From contig BBXU01000823.1 of assembly GCA_001598975.1 (NCBI GenBank), forward strand, positions 1 through 13,253: DNA of 13,253 nucleotides, in the 5' to 3' direction. The DNA is from Parachlorella kessleri. Its lineage: Eukaryota > Chlorophyta > Trebouxiophyceae > Chlorellales > Chlorellaceae. Made by a program: the position numbers and the translations under genes. The notes under the pieces are model-generated. The model ran no database searches. It was not told the origin of the DNA and saw nothing but the letters and a program-made list of their open reading frames with translations. Positions 1 to 9,000 of the stretch are shown piece by piece; the first letter of the stretch is position 1; each line of letters opens with the position of its first letter.

Positions 1-2052
1 ACACGCAGTACCCCCCCCCCCCTCCCCCACCTGGCGCTCCGCCTGGTAATTTGTGAGCGGGGTGAAGTCTGCTAGCAGGCCTTGGTCGCTCCCCGGCTCA
101 TACATGTCGGACGTGTCGATGGCTGCCCTCCAGGCGGACCCATCATGCCACACCACACACTCCAACACTGGACCTGCACAATGAAGTGGCAGGGGGGGCA
201 GAAGGAGGCTTTCAAGCAAGTGTAACCCCTCACTTGATGCTGTTATCACCAGCAGAGATATGAGGCATTCATACTCCACAGGAATGTTCGCTGCTGGGGA
301 AACTGCTGCTCATCCCGGGTACCCAAGCCCCTGTGTCAATGAAAGACCAAGCATCAGTGTCAGGGTTGCTGTAGCTTCGCCGTGCACGGGTTCGTGTCAC
401 ATCAGTCTGCATCACAATAGCCCGCAGTGCCTCCCACCCATGAACACTTCCGTCCTTCCCAGCCTCGCTCACACGCACACACCCCCAGTCGACGCATACC
501 TAGGTCCTCATACTTTTCATCCAGCTCCGTCAGCAACTTGACCCGGGTCTCCAGCTCCTCCCTGCTCTTCTTGTCTGGCTCACTCAGGGAACCCTTGTGC
601 CCCTGGTTGAACTGCAGCCAGCCAGGCACGCAGCAGGCCGTGCAGGCAAGCAGGTCAAAGGCAGCCGTGGTACTAGGTAAATAGACAGCACGGCAAGCAA
701 GCATGCTGCCGCTTGAGCAACTCTAGGCCCCACCCACGGCAAATGGTTTGGCTTTAGCAAAGCCTTCAAGATAGAAGAGAGGGGTGCGCTCCCTGGCTCC
801 CAGAAACTGTCCAGACTGCACCAAGCATGCAGCTGTCGTTCCGTAAGGCATATGCATAGAGATGCATGGCCACCCCACCTGAGCCAGGGCTGCAGTGGCC
901 TCTGCAACAGCACCTCGCTGCTTTTCAGCCCAGCGCTTCTTGCGCTCCTCCTTGCTGCGGTCCTTCAGCGGCCTGGGGAACAGCTCGTAGGCCGCCTTAG
1001 CACCCACCCGCCAGTCACCTGCTTGCGCAACAAGCATACAACTCTGTGTCGCTGAGCCTGCAAACGGCCCCTCATCCAGTAGAAGCAGCACAACCCGCAC
1101 TCTAGGCTCTCTCTTGCTCAACCTCGTGCTAGGCACCCAAGGTGTTTGCAGTTTCGCATTGTCAGGGCCATACTTGGGTTTCCATGAGGGCGGGGCTGTA
1201 CGAAGCAGCTGCCACGCAAGCACTGACCCGAGGGGTTCTGCCAGTCAGGGTTGAGCTTGAGCTTCCTGCCAGTCAGGCCCTCGATGCAGCCCTCGCCATC
1301 AGCCCTCACCACCTGCCATGCAAGCCAACAAGCACAGCCTTGAGTTAGGTCTGATAGTTGAATTGAGACACAACAAACATCAAGTCCAGCTACTTAGTGT
1401 GTTTGTTTAAGGCACATTAACAGGCGTGGCTATTGCCTCGTTAGTTGAACCCACCATGGAGGTGTCTACATCCCCACTGCCGGTACAGTCCACCACGTCC
1501 ACAATCTTGGGCTTGCCGTCGCTGGTAACCTGCAGGTGCACTTGAGGCTCTTCAGGCCTGCCTGACAAGCGGTATGCTACCAGGCGTGTGTGTTTTGTAA
1601 TGAGTTACCTGGAGCCCTGCTGCGCCTGGGTCAACGCCGGTGTCAAAGATTGCCACAATGACCCCTCGCCCGTCATACTCAGGGTTGTCCTGCAGGAGGG
1701 CAGCCAACAGTGGGGGCCTTGTAGCACCCAACACCACCCTTCACTTCCAGTTTCACTGTTGGATGGTCCCCGGACACACAGCAAGTGTGCCCACCTTGAG
1801 GAACTTGGTCGCCTTGATCTCACTCTTTGGCAGGGCACCACTAAATGTTGCATCCATGTCCCCTGCCTTGATCACTATTAATACTGAACGGCTAGCAGTT
1901 CCCCTGCCCCTCTGATGGCCAAACACTTGCTGGCGGAGCAGGGCCCTAGAACCAGGCCTTGCCCCTAGGCTGCCGCGCAGGTGCAGCGCAGGTCTAGGAG
2001 CTGCCAGGCCTGAAATCATGCGAGAATGCGACTGCCTAGGCAGATCGGGCAT
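1..2052 (-). CDS. TPP2: Tripeptidyl peptidase II (TPP2), N-terminal part, partial
   Basis: TPP2 is a very large subtilisin-like serine exopeptidase that removes tripeptides from free N-termini, acting downstream of the proteasome in the cytosol. Exons read on the minus strand: 2052-1795, 1689-1609, 1529-1455, 1312-1228, 1018-879, 611-500 and 173-31. All introns are GT-AG and phases agree at every junction, giving about 298 codons. Seen: the catalytic-Asp block [19 protein letters not shown] (Asp about residue 102 from the first ATG, 37 from the internal ATG; human TPP2 has Asp44), then [37 protein letters not shown], a [11 protein letters not shown] helix, [37 protein letters not shown] and [15 protein letters not shown]. 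This order matches plant and animal TPP2. The catalytic His and Ser and the rest of the roughly 1200-1300-residue protein lie beyond the left edge. The first in-frame ATG is at 2052, after an in-frame TGA at 2076-2074. Other starts are 2019 and 1857. Confidence 0.93.
11..29. repeat. C-rich homopolymer tract beside a TPP2 splice donor
   Basis: Twelve C, one T and five C on the plus strand read as a purine G-run on the minus strand, where TPP2 is transcribed. The run begins within the donor of the intron that follows the exon ending ...NYQAERQ at 31. It could form G-rich RNA structure or be a slippage-prone site. Its exact length in the raw sequence may be unreliable. Confidence 0.6.
1858..2052 (-). 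other. Candidate organelle-targeting leader encoded by TPP2 exon 1
   Basis: The open frame upstream of the conserved TPP2 start adds 65 codons from ATG 2052, or 54 from ATG 2019. The stretch beginning [16 protein letters not shown] is rich in Arg, Ala, Ser, Gly and Leu and has no acidic residue until its last position, as in chloroplast or mitochondrial transit peptides. The internal ATG at 1857 has G at -3 and G at +4, a better initiation context than the upstream ATGs, which have C at -3. The extension may be translated (organellar form), skipped (cytosolic form), or be 5' UTR that happens to stay open. Sequence alone does not decide. Confidence 0.4.
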
Positions 2053-2311
2053 GGGCTTGGTGAGCCCCCCATATCATGCTTCGTCCTGCTGTGCCCGAAA
2101 ACAGCGCGCGCGTAGAGGCACCCCTGTTAAAGCACATGTGGTCTTCTGGGGACACCTCCTCGGTTGAATATCTCGCGCTGTCACGGCCAAGAGCTGACTG
2201 GCCAAGGCTATGAAACAGAGGCCGAGGCACAGCGTGGGACGGGTGCCGATGGCCAGTAGTGGTTTGCTAGCTTGTGATTGCAGTACTCGAATCCGTGGAA
2301 ACGGTATTAAC

Positions 2312-2326
2312 GATTAGTAACTAATC
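2312..2326. promoter_or_regulatory. Perfect 15-base palindrome upstream of TPP2
   Basis: GATTAGTAACTAATC has 7-base arms that are exact reverse complements around one central A. It lies about 260 bases upstream of the first TPP2 ATG, in a locally AT-richer patch. It contains TTAGTAA and its complement, resembling sites bound by fungal Yap-type bZIP dimers. Whether an algal factor binds it is inference. Confidence 0.35.
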
Positions 2327-2527
2327 TAGGAACCTGACCCCACTACCTCTCTGACACCCTGATCCCCATAGAGCAGACAAATAGCAGAGAGATTCAGCTA
2401 GCAGACACAGCCATGAGCAGCACTGCCAACAAAGCGAGAGGGAAAAGGGGCATGAGAGACGTACAGGGAAAACTGCAAGTCAGTATGCACCAGCCATGAT
2501 ACGCTGTGTTTAAGCGCACACACTACG

Positions 2528-2579
2528 CAAAGATACACAGAGGGGGTCCAACCCAAAGATACACAGAGGGGGTCCAACC
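2528..2579. repeat. Perfect 26-base tandem duplication
   Basis: The unit CAAAGATACACAGAGGGGGT followed by CCAACC occurs twice with no mismatch, at 2528-2553 and 2554-2579. It lies in non-coding spacer. Identity between copies suggests a recent duplication, or a read or assembly artefact. No further copies are visible in the window. Confidence 0.85.
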
Positions 2580-3354
2580 GTAGAGGTTTTGGGCTGCCCT
2601 AACTGGGACACCTTAGGGAAGAGTGGCCCTTAGGTCGCCTGGCCTCGATATCAGCAGCCGTGCGCAGCTTCCAGCCTGTGGTGCAGAAGCAGGATACATC
2701 TCATTAACGACCACATCAGGCGAGGCCTGGTGTGGGCAAGTAACGGTAGACAGTATTATAGTGCATGGCAGGTCAAGCGCGGGAGAGTCACAGCCCCATT
2801 TAAGCAGTCACACCTGCACCTAGAAGTCGTTTCAAGACTTCCAGAGTCATGGCAAGGGGCACCGGGCCTCCGCAAATGCTGAGGGTGCTTGCAAGTACCT
2901 CACCTGAGCCACAGATCTTAATGGGCCATGTGAGATAACCTTTCTCTGCCTTGCTCACGGATGGGCAACATGTGTGCACCACACTACACAGGCAGAAGTG
3001 GGAGTAGCACAGGCATCGAGGCGGGTGGTGGGGATGCACTACGCTGTTACCAAGGCATTTTCCAGATGCTGGGGTGTGGAACGTACTTCCACTGTCAGTG
3101 TACATTGTAAGTGTGCACACGCGTCAGACAATCAAAGCAGGTAGCCTGGCAAAAACGCAACTGAGTTAAACAACTGTTCTTGCTAACACTGTTGGCAGCG
3201 TGAGGCCAGCCAGTACAATATGCTCCCCTGGTTTGACTTGCATCTCGACTCTGCCGAGCACTGCCAAGCGTTGCTAGGTTGGCCAGCAAGGTCAAACCCC
3301 AATTGACTTGCATGGTCGAGGCCGCACGCAGCAAGCACGGCGCAGGCTGCAGGG

Positions 3355-5528
3355 TTACAGAAGTTCACAGAACCCTCTGACCGCCCGCCTGCCTGCTGGG
3401 AAGCGGTACCCAGCCAAGCCAGCCACATACGCCGCCATGGCCTTGAGCTGCAGCCCTGCCAGCCCCGCTTCCTGCTCAAGATTCAGGCCCCGGGCGACAA
3501 CCACCTCAACATTTAGCTGCTTGGGCACGCTGACGGTGAACGCCCTGACCGGCACTTGCTGCTGCCGGTGAACAGTGCCCTCAGCTCTACTGTGGTCCCC
3601 GATCCCATTATTTCCGCCATTCCTGCTGACTCCTATCCTACTGCCCCCGCTGCCGCCGCTGCACCCAATGCCCTCAGGACTGCTGCTAGCTTGGAAGGCT
3701 GTTGCAAAAGTCGTCGCGACTTGCACAATTCGCTGGCCAGTGGGGGACTTGGGGTCGTAGCCCAGGTCACTGGGGGGAGCAAGCCTCCCCAGCAGGAACC
3801 CCGGCAGGATGACCGGCCGTGCTGGGTCCTTGTTGTGCATGTTTATAACAAGCGCCCCATGCCGGGGGTGCAGCGCTGCTGCTAACAGCTTTGCAAACCC
3901 TGCAGCAGAGTGATATGCCACAGTTTTAGCAATGCCGTGGAGGTGCTGCTTGGCAGCGGGTATCACCATCAGCAAGCACCTACTGGGCAAGCCAATGAAG
4001 TGATCGCTCAGGCGTGGTGTTTTTCCTGCTGGTGTAGTGCATGAGCCTCAGTTGGCTGGCAACAATATCGAAATATCTTCTGAGCAAGCACACCTGGGGA
4101 ACACAGGGCCTCGGGCACGTTGTCCTCCCCATCAAATGCATCGAGGAGCACCAAGTCATACAGCCGCCCCCGCTCCTGCTGTCCATGCTGCTGCTGCTGC
4201 ACCACAAAGTCCCTCACAAACTGAAAAGCATCTGCCCTGTGCAGCCGCAGGTTGGGGAGCGTGGTGGGCAGGCCCATGGCTTGGGTGGCGGCTGCCAAGA
4301 CCACGGGGTCCAGCTCCACAGCATCCACCACCGCCTGCACACTGGCACCTGCTCCCCATGCTCACGTTCCTGTGGATGACCCGAGCGAGCACAGGGAGCC
4401 GGGCAAGGGTGACGCAAGCATCAACGAATAGAGCATCTCAATGCCCGATTGCCATAAGGGCTTAGGCAGGCCTGTGCATTAATACTACTGTTAATCACAT
4501 GTGCAGACAGTAGCAATTGACGCAGGTGTCCCCGGAACCATACTGCTATCTAGTCCCCAACCATCCATTCCATGCACCCACCCCCTGACACCCCGGGCCA
4601 CGCCCCCGCCTCACCCGTGGGAAGTGGTGTGTCACAAAGAGCGGCAGGCTGCCTCCACCCAGCCCAATGCACAACACTCTCAGTGGTCCCTGCTCTGGTG
4701 GCAGTGTAGAGGTACTAGGGCCATCATGGGAATGTCCCGCATTTGGCAGTAAGCCCTGCATACCACTGAGGGCAGCTGCCAGGGAGGCCATTGTCTTAAG
4801 ATACTCTGGCGCTAGGCAGTCTGCCTGCTGCATCATTGTCCAGCCACCGCCGCTGCTGTCAGTACCGCTGGCTGTTGTGCTTGGCAGGAAGGCACCGCCC
4901 AGCTGGCGGTGCTGTCCTGTGCTGTCAGGCTTCCCATTGCTGGCTGTGCTCCCATGGGTGCTGCTTATGGGATGGGCATGGGAGGATGTGGGTACCGAGG
5001 GAGGGGCGAGGGAGACGCGGGCCACGCTCTGGCGGGTAGCATCGTTGAAGCGCAGCACGCGCCACTCCTGCACAGCTCCGGGAGCGCCCTCCTGCTGGGT
5101 CGCCTCATGGGCAGTCACAGTCACCTGCAGCCACCTCAACGGCAGCAGGCCCACAGGTTTTTCCCAGGGAGCCCTTTCTTGTACCCTTCTCTTGCACACC
5201 CCTGTCGCAAAGCTTGTGACAAGCCCAGCTGAGTGTCCCAGGCTACCAAAACTGGTGGCAAATGTCCACACTTCCATGCAGTATCTCTGACTGTGATGGT
5301 GCACATTTACAGCAGCTTCACCTACTGCCTCACCCTGCCATTGCCGCACGCTGAGTCTGCAGAGAACACCTCCTGGCCCGCATCCCTGCCCCAGCCCCCA
5401 TTCTGAGTGCCGAACCACTCAGGACTAAGGTTCCAGTGCCCTGGATCGTCGCCGGTGGCTCCAAAAAGTTCTTGCAGGTGTGCGAGTGGTGACTCGCGCT
5501 CTGTGGTAGCTCGCACCCTGGGGCAGAC
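3355..5528 (-). CDS. Spermidine-synthase-fold SAM-dependent methyltransferase (METTL13-like), 5' end unresolved
   Basis: Recognised exons on the minus strand: about 5528-5334, 5124-4615, 4334-4094 and 3899-3355, with stop TAA at 3357-3355. The junctions are GT-AG and in phase (0, 0, 1). About 496 residues are seen. Blocks in order: SPEWFGTQNGGWGR near the start; EWRVLRFNDATRQSVARV; LAPEYLKTMASLAAAL; the SAM-binding motif LRVLCIGLGGGSLPLF; the acidic post-I motif VDAVELDP; ADAFQFVRDF; YDLVLLDAFDGEDNVPEAL; HPRHGALVINMH; and the C-terminal AFTVSVPKQLNVEVVVARG. The Rossmann-type methyltransferase core is clear. The nearest known families are the C-terminal domain of METTL13 (eEF1A methylation) and uncharacterised plant spermidine-synthase-like methyltransferases; the real substrate is unknown. 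There are Gln-rich and Gly/Ser-rich inserts. No ATG lies in frame in the 5'-most exon, which is open back to a TAG at 5588-5586. A splice acceptor just before 5528 is in phase, so at least one 5' exon is missing from this model. Confidence 0.85.
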
Positions 5529-6087
5529 CTGCCAGCCAAGGTAGGCCGGTAGAGACTGGTTGGACTGGGTACAAGCCAAGAGGAGCTACGTGAAATTGAC
5601 GTTACGCACCCCCCTCTCAAACTAGCCTGCACAACTTTAGCTCAAACACGGGCGACCAGCATATGACTGTCGGGTGGACCCTATAGACCTCCGCATGCCG
5701 AAACTCGCAACGTTGAACCATGAGACCATCTTCATATATACAAATATAGCTGGCCGGACTTCCTTAGTCAACCTACCTTGCGCCTAGGTGCCAAACATGT
5801 CGGAGGGCGAACCGAAAGGCGTGGGGCCACGGCACGAGACGCCAGGGTCATGACTTGCCTCATTGACAGCAGGAGCACGCCAAAACAGAAGGTGAGCTAG
5901 ATAGCCCGTATCCTGTGGCACCCGATACCCTCCGCCATGGTGCCCAGAAGTGGTTAGACGCTGGCATCCCAATTCGCAGCGTGTAAGGTGGCCTCCCGAA
6001 CCAGTTTCGTACGTCCTCGGCTTTATTGGGCAGGGATTGCTTAAATTACTTCCCCAGATGGCAGTTGCGATGACTTGCTGACCCATC
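5529..6087. other. Divergent intergenic region with the unresolved 5' end of the methyltransferase gene
   Basis: This stretch separates the methyltransferase (minus) from the OSCA-like gene (plus). It should contain the start exon of the former and promoters for both. On the minus strand several ATGs exist. The one at 5735 opens a 32-codon frame (MKMVSWFNVASFGMRRSIG...) ending at 5637 and has no strong donor that joins in phase to the exon at 5528, so I do not call it coding. Nothing else recognisable was seen. Confidence 0.5.
5733..5749 (-). promoter_or_regulatory. AT-rich TATA-like patch
   Basis: The plus-strand run CATATATACAAATATAG is the clearest AT-rich block between the two divergent genes and stands out against GC-rich surroundings. 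Read on the minus strand it gives CTATATTTGTATATATG, about 200 bases upstream of the first recognised methyltransferase exon. A core promoter role is plausible. Strand and function are not proven. Confidence 0.3.
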
Positions 6088-9000
6088 ATGTCAGAGCTGC
6101 GAGAATCTGCTGGGCGACCCTCCGCCCCACCCTACCCCTTTGATAGCGATGAAACTTTCTTGGAACAGCATTGGGGGCCTCCGTCACCAGAGAGGTCGGC
6201 AGCTAGCTGGGCATCGCTGACAACAGGCAGCGTCCTCATTAGGCCCTTCGCCTCGCCACACCGCGCAACAACTAATGGGGACTCTGATTCGCCAAGCCAG
6301 CAAAAGAACCAGGGTAGTCCCTCCCTGGTACCTGCACAGGGGTCCCGTTCGGCACCCCAGGGCACACCACCCTGTGCAGGCCCCCCAAGTCCAGATCGTG
6401 TCGTTGGCGACAGCGGTCCAGGAACTTTCCCTGACAAAGATTCTGCTGAGCCAGGGCGGCCCAGCCCCAGCAGCAGCCTAGCTAGCCTTCCCCCAGGACT
6501 GCCCTCCAGCCGGTCCTTCCTTTTCCCAGAGGCCAGCCTTCAAGGGTGCGAGAGCCAGGATGCAGTGCCGCCGGCTCATGCAGGACATGTGCGACGGCCG
6601 TCTGTGACAGCTCATGTCACAATCTCATCAGGCACAGAGGTGGAAAAGGGCGACAAGCCTTCAAAGCTGTCCAGGTAAGGGTCTTGGCGGGGGTCCTGCC
6701 GGCGGTGGCCTAGCCAAGCCAGCTCCTCGTCAACCCTACCAGGGGCCACTAAATATTCTCTGGGGAGCTTGACAGCCGTTGATTGATGTTGTTGTATGTG
6801 CAGCATGTGTTACAAAGTGCTCTCAGTATTGAAGTTAAGTGTCAGACATGTGCAGAACGGCCGCTCTCCGCAAGCGACACGCCAAGCAGCTGCAGCAGTT
6901 TGACAGGGACCAGTTTGGGGTGCCGGTCCCCTCCACGGGGCGCCCCTTCTCCATCTGGGCCTCGCCAATGAAGATCGGAGAGGCCTGCGCAGGTACGGGC
7001 GGCCGGGACCGGCTGGGAGCATGGAGAGGTCCTGCTGCACCGGAGACCTTCCCCAAAGGAAGGCGGCTCCTTATGAACCATGTGCCCATGCTTCTGGGAA
7101 CAAGCCACTTATGCTGGGCACGCAGGGTAGCAATACCTCAAAAATTGTCTCGCATGTGCACAAGCGCTGCTATGCTACTTACGAGGGCGATTCAACTGCT
7201 GTATCTTACATAGAAGCTGGCTGACCTGCAGGCCTTGGCATTCACTTTGCCAGCGTCAAGGCGTTTGTGGTGGTGGCCCTGCTCCTCAGCATCGTGGCAA
7301 CCTACCCGCTGGTCAACGACTTGAACACAAAGGAGTGGGACGGCGCGTACCGGCTCGTGCTGGGGCAGGTGAGGCAGCGGGATGGCTTGTCAGCCAACCT
7401 TTACTTCACAACAGGGGTCCTGTTTCCAACCCTAGCCATACCAGGTGACCACCACAGTTATTCGGACTCGGGAAGCTTCAGCTGGTGGGTGGGACGGCTG
7501 GAGGCAAGTGCCAGACCTGGCGTGCAAGTGCCACGATGGCTTCGCCAGCCATGTAACCTGCTGCTCTCCTCGGCTTACCCTGTGCAGGCCAGCGTAGCGG
7601 CCTGCCCCAAGCCTTGGCCCACGCACAACTGGCTCACAGCCTGGACGGTAGGGGGCCACTGCTCGTCACGCAACTACAACAGCGGCTACGAGTGCGGCGC
7701 CACCTGCAGGGCCGACCCGGCCCGGCTGGCACAGGCGCAGTGTAGCGGGCAGGCGTGGCGTGGGGCAGGTGCGTGTAAGCCATGCTGGTTGTATTTCAAG
7801 CAGCATCTAGCTGGCATGGCACACACAGGTGCTACTTCAGCTGCATGTTGTAGGTGGTAGCCTGTGTGGTAGGCACCTAGAGGCGAGCACCGCCACGGCT
7901 GCTGCCATCCACGCATGCATGGTGTGTCCCTTCTCCTAGGTACACGCGCAAGCCTTGCCTGGGCTTGGTACAACCATGATGCGTGGCTCCACCCGGTGGG
8001 CTTGTCCTGTGCAGTTGCAAACGCGACCCAGACCTGCGCGCTGCACCTGCCCTGCAACAGCGGCATCCAGGACCCCGCCGCCCCCAACGGCCCCTGCCAC
8101 TGCTGCGACCTGGCGCTGGATGAGGTGGCAGTGGATGCCAACCCCCAGGTCTCGGCTGGGCAGCTGTGGACATTCCTCTTAGGCCAGGTGGCCTTCCTGT
8201 GCTGGCTGCTGTTCCTCGCCAGGCTGCAGGCAAGCCAGCTGCTTGGAAGGCGGACGCCGCATCAAGTGCAGCAATAAAATTCTGCTGGCATGGCAGGCGC
8301 TCTTGAGTGATTGATACCTCTGCTTGCTACCTGGGCGGGCTTACGGGGCCCCCCCACGGCAAGCTGCTCGGCGCAGCACCTGCTGTGCCCGCAAGGCCCC
8401 CAGAAGGGCGGCGCCGATGCGCCGCTCCATCAACCACACCTTGCAGACACATAAGTGCAAGCTTGACCTTCTACCAACAGACGCCAGGGGCTCCCAGCTG
8501 TCCACACGGCGCGTGTTTGAATGCCCAGCCTGGTGTTTGGGTGCAGCTGGAAGCCATGCACAAGGTGGATGCCCGGGTGATCACTGCCTCCGACTACTCT
8601 GTCATCATCACCGGCATCAACCCCTCCACAACCACAGACAAGTGAGCTGGCACGGCCACCAGGCCATGAGGGTCACTTGCAGTCGACTTTTTGCTGAATG
8701 GCAGCTTAAGTGGCATGAGCACAGGTAGCAATGCCGAGCCTAGAGAGCAGTTGACACAGCCACCGCTCAAGCAGCATACCGGGCATGCCTGCAAGCTGCC
8801 TGTAAACTTGAGGTGAGCCCTGTCCCACGAGGAGGGCACCACGAATCCAAGCGTGCAGGGAGCCTCCGTCACTTATAGCTGTCTCCTCCCTGGATTCTGC
8901 AGGGTGCTGCAGGACTGGTGCCGCCACTACGGGCCCGTGGCCATGGCCTGCAACATCCCCAACCTTGGCGCAGCGCTCAAAGTGGGAGAGCAAGTGCGCC

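Larger units (their letters stand above)
2053..3354. other. Spacer between TPP2 and the methyltransferase gene, no gene recognised
   Basis: About 1.3 kb lies between the 5' end of TPP2 and the stop codon of the methyltransferase, both on the minus strand. It must hold the TPP2 promoter and 5' UTR (nearer 2053) and the methyltransferase 3' UTR (nearer 3354). Open frames of 60-106 codons occur, but none shows a recognisable protein motif, a good splice structure or length beyond chance for GC-rich DNA. The structures I can point to are the palindrome at 2312-2326 and the tandem duplication at 2528-2579. No tRNA, rRNA or transposon ends were seen. Confidence 0.6.

Noticed and set aside
2036..2230. 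Open frame upstream of TPP2 in another frame (begins MPRPLFHSLGQ)
   Set aside because: It looks faintly transit-peptide-like, but it overlaps exon 1 in a different frame and I see no donor that joins it to TPP2 in phase.
2245..2300. tRNA-like A-box (TGGCCAGTAGTGG) and B-box (CTCGAATCC)
   Set aside because: The T-arm bases do not pair and no acceptor stem could be formed around them.
2800..3334. Overlapping minus-strand open frames downstream of the methyltransferase stop
   Set aside because: Composition is Cys/His/Ser-rich as expected of chance GC-rich DNA. There is no family resemblance and the position fits a 3' UTR and spacer.
4094..4334. Spermidine or spermine synthase function for the minus-strand enzyme
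   Set aside because: The SAM-binding core is shared, but the conserved flanking blocks (WFGTQNGGWGR, RVLRFNDATRQSVARV) fit methyltransferase-like relatives and not aminopropyltransferases.
3556..4465. Plus-strand open frames of 109-142 codons opposite the methyltransferase
   Set aside because: They are shadows of the minus-strand coding exons, low in complexity and without motifs.
5784..6089. 101-codon minus-strand open frame starting at an ATG that overlaps the start of the OSCA-like gene
   Set aside because: It has no recognisable motif and lies in the divergent spacer. It also fails to join in phase to the methyltransferase exon with any donor I could identify.
8324..8500. Possible extra exon in intron 5 (Arg/Ala-rich frame, ...RRAAPMRRSINHT...)
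   Set aside because: No donor and acceptor pair keeps the phase on both sides, and direct joining of 8229 to 8547 already gives the expected continuity.
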